A stretch of DNA of 64,000 nucleotides from Prolixibacteraceae bacterium. Its GTDB lineage: Bacteria; Bacteroidota; Bacteroidia; Bacteroidales; Prolixibacteraceae. Both the position numbers and the translations under genes were made by a program. The stretch is from NCBI GenBank assembly GCA_019163175.1, contig JAFLKN010000043.1, positions 1 to 64,000 on the forward strand. Reading direction: 5' to 3'. This document shows positions 34,966 through 44,050 of this stretch, in pieces. The notes below the pieces were generated by a model, which was given only the letters and a program-made list of their open reading frames with translations, searched no databases and was not told the origin of the DNA. Each line of letters begins with the position of its first letter. Position 1 is the first letter of the stretch.

Positions 34966-36582
34966 TTACTTCTTTATACTCAGCGTATCCTTTTTCAAGG
35001 CTAGCCCATCTGCAGTCATGGTCCAGGTTTTGCCAACCATATCGCCATCCCACATATTATCCACATTTTCAATGTCGTAGATAATTTCGGTCAGGTTGTT
35101 GTTCAGGTAAACCGATTTTCCTTCCGGAACTTTCAGAATCATGGAGACTTCCTGTTCGCGCCATTTTGAATTTTCTTTCAGGAAATAATAGGGATCAAAC
35201 TTTAAGGTCGAATCTTTCTGGCTGAAATTGTATTCGATTTGTTCTACATTCTTCTGTGCATCTTCGGTACTGCTTCCACGGGCACGTTTTTTTATCAGGA
35301 GTAAATATTCGCCTGTACTGCTTTTTTCTACTGTAAATCGGGGATGTCCCAGCAGTTTTTCTTTTCCCTTAACCATGGCTATTTTCATCCGGTCGAGCGA
35401 AATATGGTCTTCAATCATCGATTCGTACAAATCGTCGGTTGTTTCGAGGTAAATGGTTTTGCAGGTCGTACAATCTACCTTTTGGGTAATGGTCTGGCTT
35501 GTTTGTTTGCCGAAATTTCCAACCTGATTTACACTCACAACAATTAGTGTGATTAAGGCTACCAGCCAAAGTCCGAAAGTTCCCAAGCCGATCAGTTTGT
35601 TGTTGGTTTTATACCTGAATAAAAGTTTTGTACCAACGAAAAGGATTAGTAAGATCGGGATTCCGATCAGAACCGAAATGGCGATCAGCGAAATGGTATA
35701 GGCACCTGGACTTACAAAGTGCTCGAGCAATCCGGTCATATTAATGTCCGAGTCCCATCCGAAATTCCATGGCCCTCCGTGCATAATAGAATGTCCGACA
35801 GCGATTGAAGTTACAAAGCCAATCAGGCCAGCTATTCCTCCAATAATAAGGGCGGCGCCAAATAGAAGAACCACAACCCGAAGAACAACTTTTAATACAC
35901 TGGTTACCACATCACCAAACCGTTCAATCCGCGATTGTCCTTTATCGTTTGATGGCGAATTCATGAACTTGTTGTAGTTTTCGCCAACTTCGTTCATTTC
36001 TTCTTTTATCGATTTTTCGATATTCGAAACGGTGGCTTCCTTGCCTTTCATTTCGAGCCTTTGCGCTGTAGTTTTTGCTTTCGGTACTGCAATCCAAAGT
36101 ACAATGTAAACGATCATTGCTGTACCTGCACTTAGGAAGAAGGCCAGAACAAATATTACGCGAAGGATTACCAGGTCGATGTTGAAATAAGCTCCCATAC
36201 CTGAACAAACACCTCCAAGTACGCGGCTGTCTCCATCGCGGTACAAACGTCGGCGCATTTTCTGTTCGCCTTCCAGTGGAGCTTCGGCTTGCGTTTTGGC
36301 TGAGGCTTCTTCTTCGCCCGGTTCCATAAAATCTTCAGGTTTTCCCATACGGGCAATCACTTCGTCAACCATCACATCGGTGATAACTTCTACTTTATTG
36401 CTGGTTTTTTCGATAAGAAGCTCGGCAATACGTGCTTCAATATCCTGAAGTATTTCCTGTCCTTCGATGACTGCGCCGAAGTGGCGGTTCAGCATGTGTA
36501 GGTATTTTTGTAGCTTTTCGTAGGCATCTTCGTCGATGTGAAAAATGCTTCCACTTATGTTGATTGTAAATGTCTTTTTCAT
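34966..36582 (-). CDS. PspC domain membrane protein
   Basis: This 538-residue protein has a cytosolic N-terminus of about 105 residues (KKTFTINISGSIFHIDEDAY) that recurs in Bacteroidota PspC proteins. The PspC domain follows (RRLYRDGDSRVLGGVCSGMG, about 110-129, then two hydrophobic stretches). Four more hydrophobic segments lie between about 225 and 355. The soluble C-terminal part (about 365-538) is likely periplasmic. PspC-type proteins act in envelope-stress responses. It lies 45 bases after the PadR gene and is probably co-transcribed and controlled by it. Confidence 0.85.
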   Translation of the reverse strand: MKKTFTINISGSIFHIDEDAYEKLQKYLHMLNRHFGAVIEGQEILQDIEARIAELLIEKTSNKVEVITDVMVDEVIARMGKPEDFMEPGEEEASAKTQAEAPLEGEQKMRRRLYRDGDSRVLGGVCSGMGAYFNIDLVILRVIFVLAFFLSAGTAMIVYIVLWIAVPKAKTTAQRLEMKGKEATVSNIEKSIKEEMNEVGENYNKFMNSPSNDKGQSRIERFGDVVTSVLKVVLRVVVLLFGAALIIGGIAGLIGFVTSIAVGHSIMHGGPWNFGWDSDINMTGLLEHFVSPGAYTISLIAISVLIGIPILLILFVGTKLLFRYKTNNKLIGLGTFGLWLVALITLIVVSVNQVGNFGKQTSQTITQKVDCTTCKTIYLETTDDLYESMIEDHISLDRMKIAMVKGKEKLLGHPRFTVEKSSTGEYLLLIKKRARGSSTEDAQKNVEQIEYNFSQKDSTLKFDPYYFLKENSKWREQEVSMILKVPEGKSVYLNNNLTEIIYDIENVDNMWDGDMVGKTWTMTADGLALKKDTLSIKK

Positions 36583-36627
36583 TTCCGGATAATTTTTCAG
36601 ATTTATTTTCTTTATACTGAAGATGAC

Positions 36628-36957
36628 CTATTTATGTTCCTTGATCATTCTAACTGCTTCAACCAACTCATCCCACGAGGCGCCCATTTCGTTCAGGAAA
36701 TAGCGACCTTCATCGGTCAGTTCGTAGTATTTGCGTGGTGGTCCCTGGGTCGATTCTTCCCATTTGTAGGCCAGTAATCCATCATTTTTCAGACGGGTAA
36801 GCAGCGGGTAGAGCGTTCCTTCCACAACAATCATCTTCGAACGGCTGAGTTCATCAATGATGTCGCTTGCATACAAGGGCTTTCCGTCGATTACCAGTAG
36901 GATACAGTATTCGAGAACCCCCTTGCGCATTTGAGCTTTTGTATTGTTCAGATCCAT
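36628..36957 (-). CDS. PadR family transcriptional regulator
   Basis: This 109-residue cytoplasmic winged-helix protein is typical of short PadR regulators. MRKGVLEYCILLVI (about 11-24), EGTLYPLLTRLKNDGLL (the recognition helix, about 46-62) and PPRKYYELTDEGRYFL (the wing, about 73-88) are clear. PadR proteins usually repress a neighbouring gene until an effector binds. Here the PspC gene follows directly and the repeat-containing gene at 37010 lies 52 bases upstream, so autoregulation of this three-gene set is likely. Confidence 0.9.
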   Translation of the reverse strand: MDLNNTKAQMRKGVLEYCILLVIDGKPLYASDIIDELSRSKMIVVEGTLYPLLTRLKNDGLLAYKWEESTQGPPRKYYELTDEGRYFLNEMGASWDELVEAVRMIKEHK

Positions 36958-37009
36958 TATTTTTCCTCCTTAAAGTTCGTTCAAAATTTTTACCCCGTAA
37001 TCCCAACAA

Positions 37010-37510
37010 TTAATTGTTCCAAATCTTGTCGTCCAGCATCCATGCTTCCGTTTGCAAAGCAGGTTCACTTTCAGCTGCAACTACCGGAAGATTGAAATAG
37101 ATGTTATTAATCATCCAGTTTTCGATTTCAAAAGGTTTTTCCTGTGCAACCTGGTTGTTCATAAGGTTTGAACCAAAATAGGTTTCATTGGTCATCCAGC
37201 TTTCAATTTCCAGATTTTTCTCCTTGGCAGTTTCAATCCCGAATAGACCTGTTGCAATGGTCGATTCTGAAGCTGGAGCAAAAGCTGACTGCGTAGAAAA
37301 GGCCAAAAGTGCTTCATTTTCTTTTTGCTGATCAACCATCAAAGTGGCCATTTTACCGTAAGTGTTGTTTACAAGCAATTGTTTCCAAAATCCGTTGGCA
37401 CTTACGGTAAGGCTAATCAGAACCAGGCTTAATACTACAGCGAAAGTTTTGCTTACCGGGTTTTCAAGTTTCTTGTTTTCTGTTTTCTGTGCATTGTTTG
37501 TTGTTTTCAT
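37010..37510 (-). CDS. Small membrane/exported protein with a three-fold E-x-WM repeat
   Basis: This 166-residue protein has a basic N-terminus (to about 24) and one hydrophobic segment (about 24-40). The C-terminal part holds three copies of a short motif about 30 residues apart: LEIESWMTNETYFG, FEIENWMINNIYFN and LQTEAWMLDDKIWN. I do not recognise a characterised family. It lies just upstream of PadR and PspC on the same strand and is probably in their operon. A TATGTTTG box lies about 185 bases upstream. Confidence 0.6.
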   Translation of the reverse strand: MKTTNNAQKTENKKLENPVSKTFAVVLSLVLISLTVSANGFWKQLLVNNTYGKMATLMVDQQKENEALLAFSTQSAFAPASESTIATGLFGIETAKEKNLEIESWMTNETYFGSNLMNNQVAQEKPFEIENWMINNIYFNLPVVAAESEPALQTEAWMLDDKIWNN

Positions 37511-37693
37511 GGCTTTGAGCTTTGTTTCTGAATTGTTTCTGTTTTCTGTTTTTGTTTTTCGAACACGTTTTCTTGTTTTCTGATGTTGTTTTCTTGTTTT
37601 CTCTGTTTGTAAGACGATCGGTTTATGTTTTCGTTACAGTTGCAAGGAACTTTTTTTAAACTTCTACCTTCTCTTACATTGTTATTGGCTTTA

Positions 37694-37701
37694 CAAACAT
37701 A
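37694..37701 (-). promoter_or_regulatory. -7 box TATGTTTG upstream of 37010 gene
   Basis: The minus strand reads TATGTTTG, with TTTGTGTTG upstream leaving about 21 bases of spacing. The flanking 12-mer GTATGTTTGTAA recurs upstream of the 55492 gene. Confidence 0.5.
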
Positions 37702-37923
37702 CGAAGTTTAAATGGTTCTATGCAACACAAAGTACTAAAATTTTTAAATTATTTTTAAAATATTTTTTAATGTATTGAAATTCAAGTTTATATAAATTCA
37801 ATAAAAACAAAAAATTTTTACTGAGAGATGTGAAAAGTTAAAAAAAGGCATTTTGAAGCTTGCGTTGAAGCAAAAAAAGTTCTGAAAAATGCTGAATTAT
37901 TGAAAATAAAAACCAATAAAAAG

Positions 37924-37957
37924 CAAAAAACCTCCAGATCAATTCGATCCGGAGGTT
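37924..37957 (-). terminator. Intrinsic terminator after hcp
   Basis: On the minus strand AACCTCCGGATC pairs with GATCTGGAGGTT around a 5-nt loop, followed by a T run. It lies about 30 bases after the hcp stop. Confidence 0.85.
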
Positions 37958-37985
37958 CTCAATTCATAACAAATCCACCACTCTG

Positions 37986-39662
37986 TTATTTCTCAAATTC
38001 TTCTTCCATTTCTTTTTCTGTCTGGAGAAACAGTTTTAGATCTTCATCAACTGACTGGATTCCGGCTATTCCAAAGTTCTGCACCAATACATTGGCTACG
38101 TTTGGCGACAGGAAGGCTGGTAATGTTGGCCCAAGGTGGATGTTTTTCACACCCAGGTAAAGCAAGGCCAGCAATACGATTACCGCTTTTTGCTCGTACC
38201 AGGCGATGTTGTAGGCAATCGGCAAATCGTTAATGTCTTCCAACTCAAAAATTTCTTTCAGCTTTAAAGCCACTACTGCCAGAGAATAGGAGTCATTGCA
38301 CTGTCCGGCATCGATCACGCGCGGAATACCGTTGATGTCGCCCAAAGGCAGTTTATTATAGCGGTATTTGGCACAGCCGGCTGTTAAAATTACAGTATCG
38401 GTTGGTAGTTTTTCGGCAAACTGGGTATAATAATCGCGCTCTTTCATGCGGCCATCGCAACCGGCCATCACAAAGAATTTACGGATTGCTCCGGTTTTAA
38501 CGGCTTCAACAATTGGTCCGGCCAACTCGAAAACCTGGTTGTGTGCAAAACCGCCAATAATTTCACCGGTTTCGATTTCGGTTGGTGTACCGCATATTTT
38601 AGCATGTTCTATAATGGCATGAAAATCTTTGCGCTGTCCGAGTTTACGATCGGGGAAATGAACGGCTCCCGATAATCCGCTTGCTCCAGTGGTATAAATA
38701 CGGTCGCGGTAACCTGCTTTTTCCATCGGGGGAACGATACAATTAGTCGTGAACAGAATCGGGCCGTTGAAGCTTTCGAATTCCTCTTTTTGTTTCCACC
38801 ATGCATTTCCGTAGTTGCCTGCCAAATGTTTGTATTTTTTGAATGCCGGGTAGTAATTGGCCGGAAGCATTTCGCTGTGGGTATAAACATCCACACCGGT
38901 TCCTTCTGTCTGAACCAAAAGATCTTCCAAATCGCGTAAATCGTGACCTGAAATCAGGATTGCCGGATTTTTACGGACACCAATGTTTACTTTGGTCATT
39001 TCAGGATTTCCGTAACTGGTGGTGTTTGCTTTATCGAGTAAAGCCATCACATCGATACCAAATTTTCCGGTTTCGAGGGTCAGTGCAACCAACTCGTCGG
39101 CTGATAAATCCTGGGCGGTAGCGGCCAGTGCGCGCTCCAGAAAGGCAAATACTTCTTCGTTTTCGTGGTTCAGGTTGTAAGCATGTTCGGCGTAAGCAGC
39201 CAACCCTTTCAAGCCATAAATAATCAGCTCTTTCAGCGAGCGGATGTCTTCGTTCTTTTCGCTCAAAATTCCAACTTCGATGGCTTTGGCTTCGAACTCT
39301 TCGGTTGTTGAGGCCGACCAATTAACCGATTCGTGAGACGGTAATGCGATTCCGGCAGCTTCAGCTTTCGAACGCAATTCGTCGCGTACTTTCAGCGTTT
39401 TTTTGATGCGGATCGAAAAAGCCACATCGTCGAAATTGGCGTTGGTGATGGTGCTGAACAGCCCATCAAAAATTACTTTATTCACTTTGGGTTCGGCCAA
39501 CCCGGCTTTGCGCAATTCGCTGTTTAGAGCGGCAACACCTTTAAGTACAAATAATAACGTATCCTGAAGGTTTGAGACATTGCTGTCTTTTCCGCACACA
39601 CCTTTAATTGTGCAACCAATTCCTTTGGCTGCTTCCTGACATTGAAAACAAAACATGTTCAT
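37986..39662 (-). CDS. hcp: Hydroxylamine reductase / hybrid cluster protein
   Basis: This 558-residue cytoplasmic protein opens MNMFCFQCQ, with the N-terminal cluster cysteines in C-x2-C-x8-C-x5-C spacing (CFQC, GC, VC), as in class I Hcp. Further conserved segments are [30 protein letters not shown] and [12 protein letters not shown], which carry hybrid-cluster ligands. Hcp reduces hydroxylamine and has been linked to nitric-oxide detoxification and protein S-nitrosylation. I start at 39662 because upstream codons precede the conserved opening. It follows the iron-sulfur protein gene with a 185-base gap on the same strand, likely an operon. Confidence 0.93.
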   Translation of the reverse strand: MNMFCFQCQEAAKGIGCTIKGVCGKDSNVSNLQDTLLFVLKGVAALNSELRKAGLAEPKVNKVIFDGLFSTITNANFDDVAFSIRIKKTLKVRDELRSKAEAAGIALPSHESVNWSASTTEEFEAKAIEVGILSEKNEDIRSLKELIIYGLKGLAAYAEHAYNLNHENEEVFAFLERALAATAQDLSADELVALTLETGKFGIDVMALLDKANTTSYGNPEMTKVNIGVRKNPAILISGHDLRDLEDLLVQTEGTGVDVYTHSEMLPANYYPAFKKYKHLAGNYGNAWWKQKEEFESFNGPILFTTNCIVPPMEKAGYRDRIYTTGASGLSGAVHFPDRKLGQRKDFHAIIEHAKICGTPTEIETGEIIGGFAHNQVFELAGPIVEAVKTGAIRKFFVMAGCDGRMKERDYYTQFAEKLPTDTVILTAGCAKYRYNKLPLGDINGIPRVIDAGQCNDSYSLAVVALKLKEIFELEDINDLPIAYNIAWYEQKAVIVLLALLYLGVKNIHLGPTLPAFLSPNVANVLVQNFGIAGIQSVDEDLKLFLQTEKEMEEEFEK

Positions 39663-39751
39663 AGCTAATTTTTTGGAAATGAGAAGGGCTGTCTGCATGA
39701 ATTTGCAGATCAGATTCTCAATTGATTATTAAAATTTTAATTGATTTTTTA

Positions 39752-39789
39752 AGTGCCTAAAGTTTGGAGTGCCTAGAATGCCTAAAGTT
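39752..39789. repeat. Short tandem GCCTAAAGT-type repeats
   Basis: Three imperfect copies of a unit reading roughly AGTGCCTAA lie in the gap between the iron-sulfur gene and hcp. They are followed by an AT-rich string with repeated AACTTGAAACTT-like words. Confidence 0.5.
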
Positions 39790-39846
39790 AAACATAGGCA
39801 AACTCAGCATAACTTGAAACTTAAAACCTTGAACTTGGAACTGGTT

Positions 39847-40725
39847 TTACACCCAGCTTTCGTCCAGAATTTCGCCTTTGATGCTGACGATGATTTCTTT
39901 TACCGGAACTTTTCGTGTTGCCTGGGCTGCAGCCATTTTCACTAATTGAGATAAACCTCCGCAGCACGGAACTTCCATCATCATCACGGTTATTGTATTC
40001 ACACGGGCTTCGTCGATGAGGCGGCGAATTTTTTCCACGTATATTTCTTTACCCTGATCGAGTTTGGGGCAGGCGATGACCAATGATTTTCCGGCCAAAT
40101 GTTTCGAATGAAAATTTCCCATGCTGAAAGCCACACAGTCGGCAGCCAAAAGCAAATCGGTTCCCTGAAAGCTTGAAGCGGCAGGATTAATCAAGTGCAT
40201 TTGAACTGGCCATTGACGCAGAGCTGAAGGAACTTCAGTTGCTGCTGCTGCCGGTGCAAAACGTAAATTCTGTGGTTCGAAACTGACAGCTTGTGAGCCA
40301 GGGCAGCCACCGCTGGCACAACCCGATGATTCAACTTTGGTGGAATGAACTTCGGCAATCACTGCTTCAACACTAAACGGAATTTCCGAAGCATGTAATT
40401 TCAGATAGCCAACAGCTTGTTTCAGGAACCCGGTTTCGCCGTGTTCTTTCAGGTGCTTCATATGGGCAACCAGTGTGTTTTTGCCTTTCGGGATGATTTG
40501 TTTCACCACAACCACTTCGTCGTATTCGTCGGCTTCGCGTTTTTCAATGGTAATCGCACCTTCGGGGCAATGGCCAAGACAGGCTCCCAATCCGTCACAC
40601 ATCAATTCACTAATGAGCCTGGCTTTTCCATCTATAATTTGCAATGCACCTTCGTGGCAATTTGGAACACAAACTCCACAACCGTTGCACAAGTCTTCGT
40701 CTATATTTACAATTTCGCGTATCAT
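39847..40725 (-). CDS. Iron-sulfur protein with two 4Fe-4S clusters, Hcp partner
   Basis: This 292-residue cytoplasmic protein begins with two ferredoxin clusters: CNGCGVCVPNC (about 14-24) and CDGLGACLGHC (about 43-53). The middle carries CASGGCPGS (near 137-145), and the C-terminal part ends in a PCCGGLSQL motif (near 256). Proteins of this layout often accompany hcp and probably supply its electrons. The start codon follows a long leader from the -7 box at 40797-40804. It is divergent from the Crp/Fnr gene, whose product probably controls it. Confidence 0.82.
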   Translation of the reverse strand: MIREIVNIDEDLCNGCGVCVPNCHEGALQIIDGKARLISELMCDGLGACLGHCPEGAITIEKREADEYDEVVVVKQIIPKGKNTLVAHMKHLKEHGETGFLKQAVGYLKLHASEIPFSVEAVIAEVHSTKVESSGCASGGCPGSQAVSFEPQNLRFAPAAAATEVPSALRQWPVQMHLINPAASSFQGTDLLLAADCVAFSMGNFHSKHLAGKSLVIACPKLDQGKEIYVEKIRRLIDEARVNTITVMMMEVPCCGGLSQLVKMAAAQATRKVPVKEIIVSIKGEILDESWV

Positions 40726-40796
40726 TTTGATTGATTATTTATGATTGATGAATGTTGATTCATCTTTTCAGTTACTAATTTTGTATTTTTCTGAAA

Positions 40797-40804
40797 CAAA
40801 AGTA
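40797..40804 (-). promoter_or_regulatory. -7 box TACTTTTG of the iron-sulfur/hcp promoter
   Basis: The minus strand reads TACTTTTG, an exact TAnnTTTG match. It predicts a start site near 40793. No good TTTG -33 element is seen, which fits an activator-dependent promoter. Confidence 0.55.
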
Positions 40805-40825
40805 CAGCCGTTCGGTTGTTAAAAC

Positions 40826-40841
40826 TGTAACGAATGTTACA
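40826..40841. promoter_or_regulatory. Crp/Fnr-type palindrome TGTAAC-N4-GTTACA
   Basis: TGTAAC and GTTACA are perfect 6-bp arms around GAAT, the usual geometry of Crp/Fnr-family operators. The centre lies about 40 bases upstream of the start site predicted from the -7 box at 40797-40804, the normal place for a class II activator. It is in the shared region with the divergent regulator gene, so autoregulation is possible. Confidence 0.65.
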
Positions 40842-40892
40842 AACACAAAAAAACAATAGAAACAATTTAGGAACAACAGAAACGACTAAAAA

Positions 40893-41567
40893 ATGATACA
40901 AACCGAAATACTTTGCCAGTCGCCCATTTTCCGGGGTATTACTTCTGATGGTCTTCAGGAATTATTTAGCAAGATACATTACCAGGTCAAAAGCTACCAG
41001 AAGAACGAATTGATCACAATTGGCGGTGAAATTTGCGACCGCCTGCTCATTATTCAGCAAGGTAGTGTAAAAGCCGAAATGACTGACTATTCAGGGAAGA
41101 CCATCAAAATTGAAGACATGATGGCACCGTGGCCTTTGGCTACTGCGTTCCTGTTCGGAAAGGAAAATCGCTTCCCCGTAACCGTTTCGGCAACTTCCGA
41201 TGTTGAAATGGTGTCGATACCCAAGCCAGAGTTTGTAAAAATGCTGCAGCTGAATGCGCTGATTCTGAACAATTACTTGAATACAATTTCCACACGTGCA
41301 CAGTTTTTATCGCAAAAGCTGAAGTTTCTTTCCTTCAAAACCATCAAGCAAAAAATTGCCCATTACCTTTTGGAAAAGGCTGGCGACCGGCTTCAGACGG
41401 TTGAAATTCAACAATCGCAGGGGCAGCTGGCTGAGATGTTTGGCGTTACCCGACCATCGCTGGCCCGAACTTTGGGCGAAATGTGCCAGGAGGGCCTGAT
41501 CGAAACAGATCGTCGCTACATTAAAATTCTGGATAAAGTAAGGATGAATCAATTGCTTTTAGGGTAG
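40893..41567 (+). CDS. Crp/Fnr family transcriptional regulator (HcpR-like)
   Basis: This 224-residue protein has an N-terminal cyclic-nucleotide-binding-type barrel (about 15-120, with GGEICDRLLIIQQGSVKAEM) and a long dimer helix. A C-terminal winged helix has the recognition segment GQLAEMFGVTRPSLARTLGEM (about 173-193). It lacks the N-terminal cysteine cluster of FNR, so any NO or redox sensing would use another cofactor such as heme. Its position beside hcp and an operator-like palindrome suggests it activates the hcp operon in response to nitrosative stress, comparable to HcpR; this is inference. Confidence 0.88.
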   Translation: MIQTEILCQSPIFRGITSDGLQELFSKIHYQVKSYQKNELITIGGEICDRLLIIQQGSVKAEMTDYSGKTIKIEDMMAPWPLATAFLFGKENRFPVTVSATSDVEMVSIPKPEFVKMLQLNALILNNYLNTISTRAQFLSQKLKFLSFKTIKQKIAHYLLEKAGDRLQTVEIQQSQGQLAEMFGVTRPSLARTLGEMCQEGLIETDRRYIKILDKVRMNQLLLG

Positions 41568-41680
41568 ATTAGCGGTCAGGTTCAGTGTTGAATCTCGAAA
41601 CGGTCATTCATACTTAAAGCGACAAAAGTCATATATTGCTCTAATTACACTGCCTATAATTGCGCAAAAATTTTTTAACG

Positions 41681-42451
41681 ATGAGAAAATTGATTCAGGG
41701 ACGGCTTTCGGTATTTAAATTCGAGAACTTCAAAAAATATAAAGATATCACCCATTTTATCACAACGAAAGAGGGTTGGGTTTCGGGCCGTAAATCAAGA
41801 TTTACCGGCGATCGCGAATCGGAGTACAGTGAATTTCGCAAAGAACTGGCTATTTCGTGTGAGTCAGACGCCAGCCAGTTTGTGTTCCCACGTCAAACCC
41901 ATTCTGACCACGTTGTCGTTGTTACTTCAGAAAATGAAAATACAATTACTGATACCGATGCTTTGATTACCAGCGAGCCGGGCTTGTTTATTTGTGTACA
42001 AACTGCCGATTGTGTTCCAATTTTGCTTTACGATCCGCAAAAGAAAGTGGTGGCTGCCATTCACGCAGGATGGAAGGGAACAATTTCAAAAATTGCGCTG
42101 AAAACAGTTCAGAAAATGACTGCTCAATTTGGTTGCCAGCCTGCAGATATTGTTGCCGGTATCGGACCTTCAATTCACATGCATGCCTATGAAATCGGAC
42201 CTGAAGTTGTTGAAGCCGTTCGGGATAATTTCAGCAATTCGTCTGCCTTGCTTAAGCCATCGATGAATTCAGGTAGGGCTTATTTCGATTTGTGGGAAGC
42301 GAACCAAACGGTGCTGATTGAGGCTGGAATTCCGGAAGAAAATATTGAAGTGATGGGTCTTTGTTCGTTCGAACATGCCGATCTGTTTTATTCGGCCCGC
42401 CGTGATGGTGCTGATACGGGAAGAATGGTCAGTGGAATCAGGTTGTCGTAA
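41681..42451 (+). CDS. pgeF: PgeF/YfiH-type peptidoglycan editing factor (polyphenol oxidase family)
   Basis: This 256-residue protein carries the family zinc/active-site segments: PRQTHSDHV (near 74-82), QTADCVPILLYDP (near 114-126), AAIHAGWKGT (near 131-140) and GPSIHMHAYEIG. Family members, once called multicopper laccases, include E. coli YfiH, which acts on mis-incorporated residues in peptidoglycan precursors. They also show adenosine phosphorylase/deaminase-like activities. I use the ATG at 41681 and not a TTG seven codons earlier. It stands alone and ends in a strong shared terminator. Confidence 0.88.
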   Translation: MRKLIQGRLSVFKFENFKKYKDITHFITTKEGWVSGRKSRFTGDRESEYSEFRKELAISCESDASQFVFPRQTHSDHVVVVTSENENTITDTDALITSEPGLFICVQTADCVPILLYDPQKKVVAAIHAGWKGTISKIALKTVQKMTAQFGCQPADIVAGIGPSIHMHAYEIGPEVVEAVRDNFSNSSALLKPSMNSGRAYFDLWEANQTVLIEAGIPEENIEVMGLCSFEHADLFYSARRDGADTGRMVSGIRLS

Positions 42452-42452
42452 A

Positions 42453-42485
42453 AAAACCTTCCAGAGCAGCGCTCTGAAAGGTTTT
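42453..42485. terminator. Bidirectional terminator
   Basis: AAAACCTT-c-CAGAGC and GCTCTG-a-AAGGTTTT form a long stem with a 3-nt loop. It ends pgeF on the plus strand and the 42520 gene on the minus strand. Confidence 0.85.
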
Positions 42486-42519
42486 AACTGAATCAACTTA
42501 TAACATGCCGTTTGCCTGA

Positions 42520-43110
42520 TTATTTGATTTCAACATCGTAGGTATAATCTTTGTCTTTGGTCGAAAGAACCGCTGTATAAGTTCCTTTGTCTAGCTTTGA
42601 AATGTTCAAGGCTTCATTCACATTGAAACTACGGCCCATTTCCTTGGTGTATAACAATTGCTTCTGATCATAGAAGTTCAGAGTCAGGTTTTCCTTGGGG
42701 AAATTCAGATAACTGCATCTTAGTAATCCATTATTGTATCCAAAATAAGGTTCAAGGACCGTTTTTTCGTCGCCAACTTCGATTTTCCAGCTTTTAATTT
42801 CGAATTCACGTTCGGCGGTCAACCTATCACTTTCTACCGAAAGTTTGTACTGACCAGCTTCAAGGTCGGAGAAATCAAACACTTTTTTGTAGTCTCCAGC
42901 GGGGTCGGTAACTTCTTTGTAATAAACGATAAGTCCCCGACTGTCTTCTACTTTAATTTTCAGGTTGCTTTCAGTAAGGCTCGAAATGGCTACAATAGCT
43001 TTTTCTGCTGATAGCGGTTGGATGTTCACTTTCAGGTTTCCGCTGGCAAATAAGGTGTTCGCAAATGCTACAAACGCGAACATTAAAGTCACTTTCAAAA
43101 TTGTTTTCAT
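42520..43110 (-). CDS. Small secreted beta-rich protein (paralogue of 55492 gene)
   Basis: This 196-residue protein has a signal peptide (about 1-22, FVAFANTLFASGNLKV) and then beta-rich sequence with SAEKAIVAISSL, GLIVYYKEV and LEAGQYKLSVESD. It ends in SKLDKGTYTAVLS. It aligns along its whole length with the 199-residue protein at 55492. I do not recognise a family with known function; the repeated pattern of a Gly-x-Tyr strand suggests two Ig-like or secretion-tail-like sandwiches. It is likely periplasmic or surface and transcribed alone. Confidence 0.6.
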   Translation of the reverse strand: MKTILKVTLMFAFVAFANTLFASGNLKVNIQPLSAEKAIVAISSLTESNLKIKVEDSRGLIVYYKEVTDPAGDYKKVFDFSDLEAGQYKLSVESDRLTAEREFEIKSWKIEVGDEKTVLEPYFGYNNGLLRCSYLNFPKENLTLNFYDQKQLLYTKEMGRSFNVNEALNISKLDKGTYTAVLSTKDKDYTYDVEIK

Positions 43111-43295
43111 GGTTTTCTGCTTTTAAATTGTTTATTGTTTTAATTATTTAATTGTGCGACCTGCATGGCGTCAGGTCTGTTTTTCTCTGAACTTTTGTTT
43201 TCTGTTTTGTCTGTGAAAAAGGCATAGACATCCTGAGTCAGTACTAAACTGACTGTATTTGAACGAAAAAGGATATTTGAGATCGGGGAGTTTGG

Positions 43296-44015
43296 CTATC
43301 TTCCGTGAACGTCGCCGCCGCTTGATTCGTTTATGTCTTTGCTTTTTGGATTTCCGGAGTAGGTAATATCGCCTCCGCTGCTGGCATTGGCATCGAGTTC
43401 CTCCGAAACGTTTACCCGAATGTCTGATCCGCTAGAAACGCTGGCATTGCATTTTCTAGCCAGAAGTTCGCTGGCATTGATGTCGCTGCCGCTTGAAGCA
43501 CTGGCCTGTAAAAAATCGACTTTCCCTTTTACAAAAATGTCGGAACCGCTGCTTGTTTCCACGCTCAACTCGTTAGCTTCTAATTCAAGCTTAATATCAG
43601 ATCCGCTGCTGGCATCCAGATTAAGTTTAGTCAGCTTTAAGGCACCTTGTGAATTGACATCCGAACCTGCTGAAGCTTCCAGTTTATCCAGATCTTTGAA
43701 TGAAACATAGACTTTTCGGGGATCATTTCCCCAATTCATACTTAACCAGGATTTTTCTTTCACGTAAATTTTAAGGATGCCGCCTTCTACTTCTGTAATT
43801 ATCTTTTCCAGATCGTCAGCATCGGCTTCGACAAAAACTTCTTCAACATTTTTTTGTGTGAGGTAAACATCGATTCCACTTGAAACCGAAACTCCGTGAA
43901 ATCCGGTTATTTGTCGTTTCTGGCGGCCATCATTTTCATTGGCGGCCTTTAGCTGGTTGGCCTGAAACAGGACTGTGCCAATAAGAATAAGTGTAAAAAT
44001 TTTCATTGTTTTCAT
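43296..44015 (-). CDS. Head-GIN domain (DUF2807) secreted protein, copy 1
   Basis: This 239-residue protein has a signal peptide (to about 24) and the DUF2807 head-GIN fold, with ITGFHGVSVSSGIDVYLTQ near 36-54. It continues as a repetitive right-handed beta-helix with a recurring ASSGSDI/TSSGSDI motif about every 18-20 residues. DUF2807 proteins are abundant in Bacteroidota and may act as adhesins or surface polymers; function is unproven. It lies 35 bases downstream of a second copy (44051) on the same strand and is paralogous to it. Confidence 0.75.
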   Translation of the reverse strand: MKTMKIFTLILIGTVLFQANQLKAANENDGRQKRQITGFHGVSVSSGIDVYLTQKNVEEVFVEADADDLEKIITEVEGGILKIYVKEKSWLSMNWGNDPRKVYVSFKDLDKLEASAGSDVNSQGALKLTKLNLDASSGSDIKLELEANELSVETSSGSDIFVKGKVDFLQASASSGSDINASELLARKCNASVSSGSDIRVNVSEELDANASSGGDITYSGNPKSKDINESSGGDVHGR

Positions 44016-44050
44016 GTGTTTCTGTTCTGAGCGTTTATAACTGAGTTTTC

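Larger units (their letters stand above)
37511..37985. other. AT-rich 475-base gap: long leader, promoter and hcp terminator
   Basis: This gap holds T-rich low-complexity sequence (37520-37610, the leader of the 37010 gene on the minus strand), a -7 box at 37694-37701, a very AT-rich stretch (37735-37900) and the hcp terminator. I see no gene in it. Confidence 0.6.
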
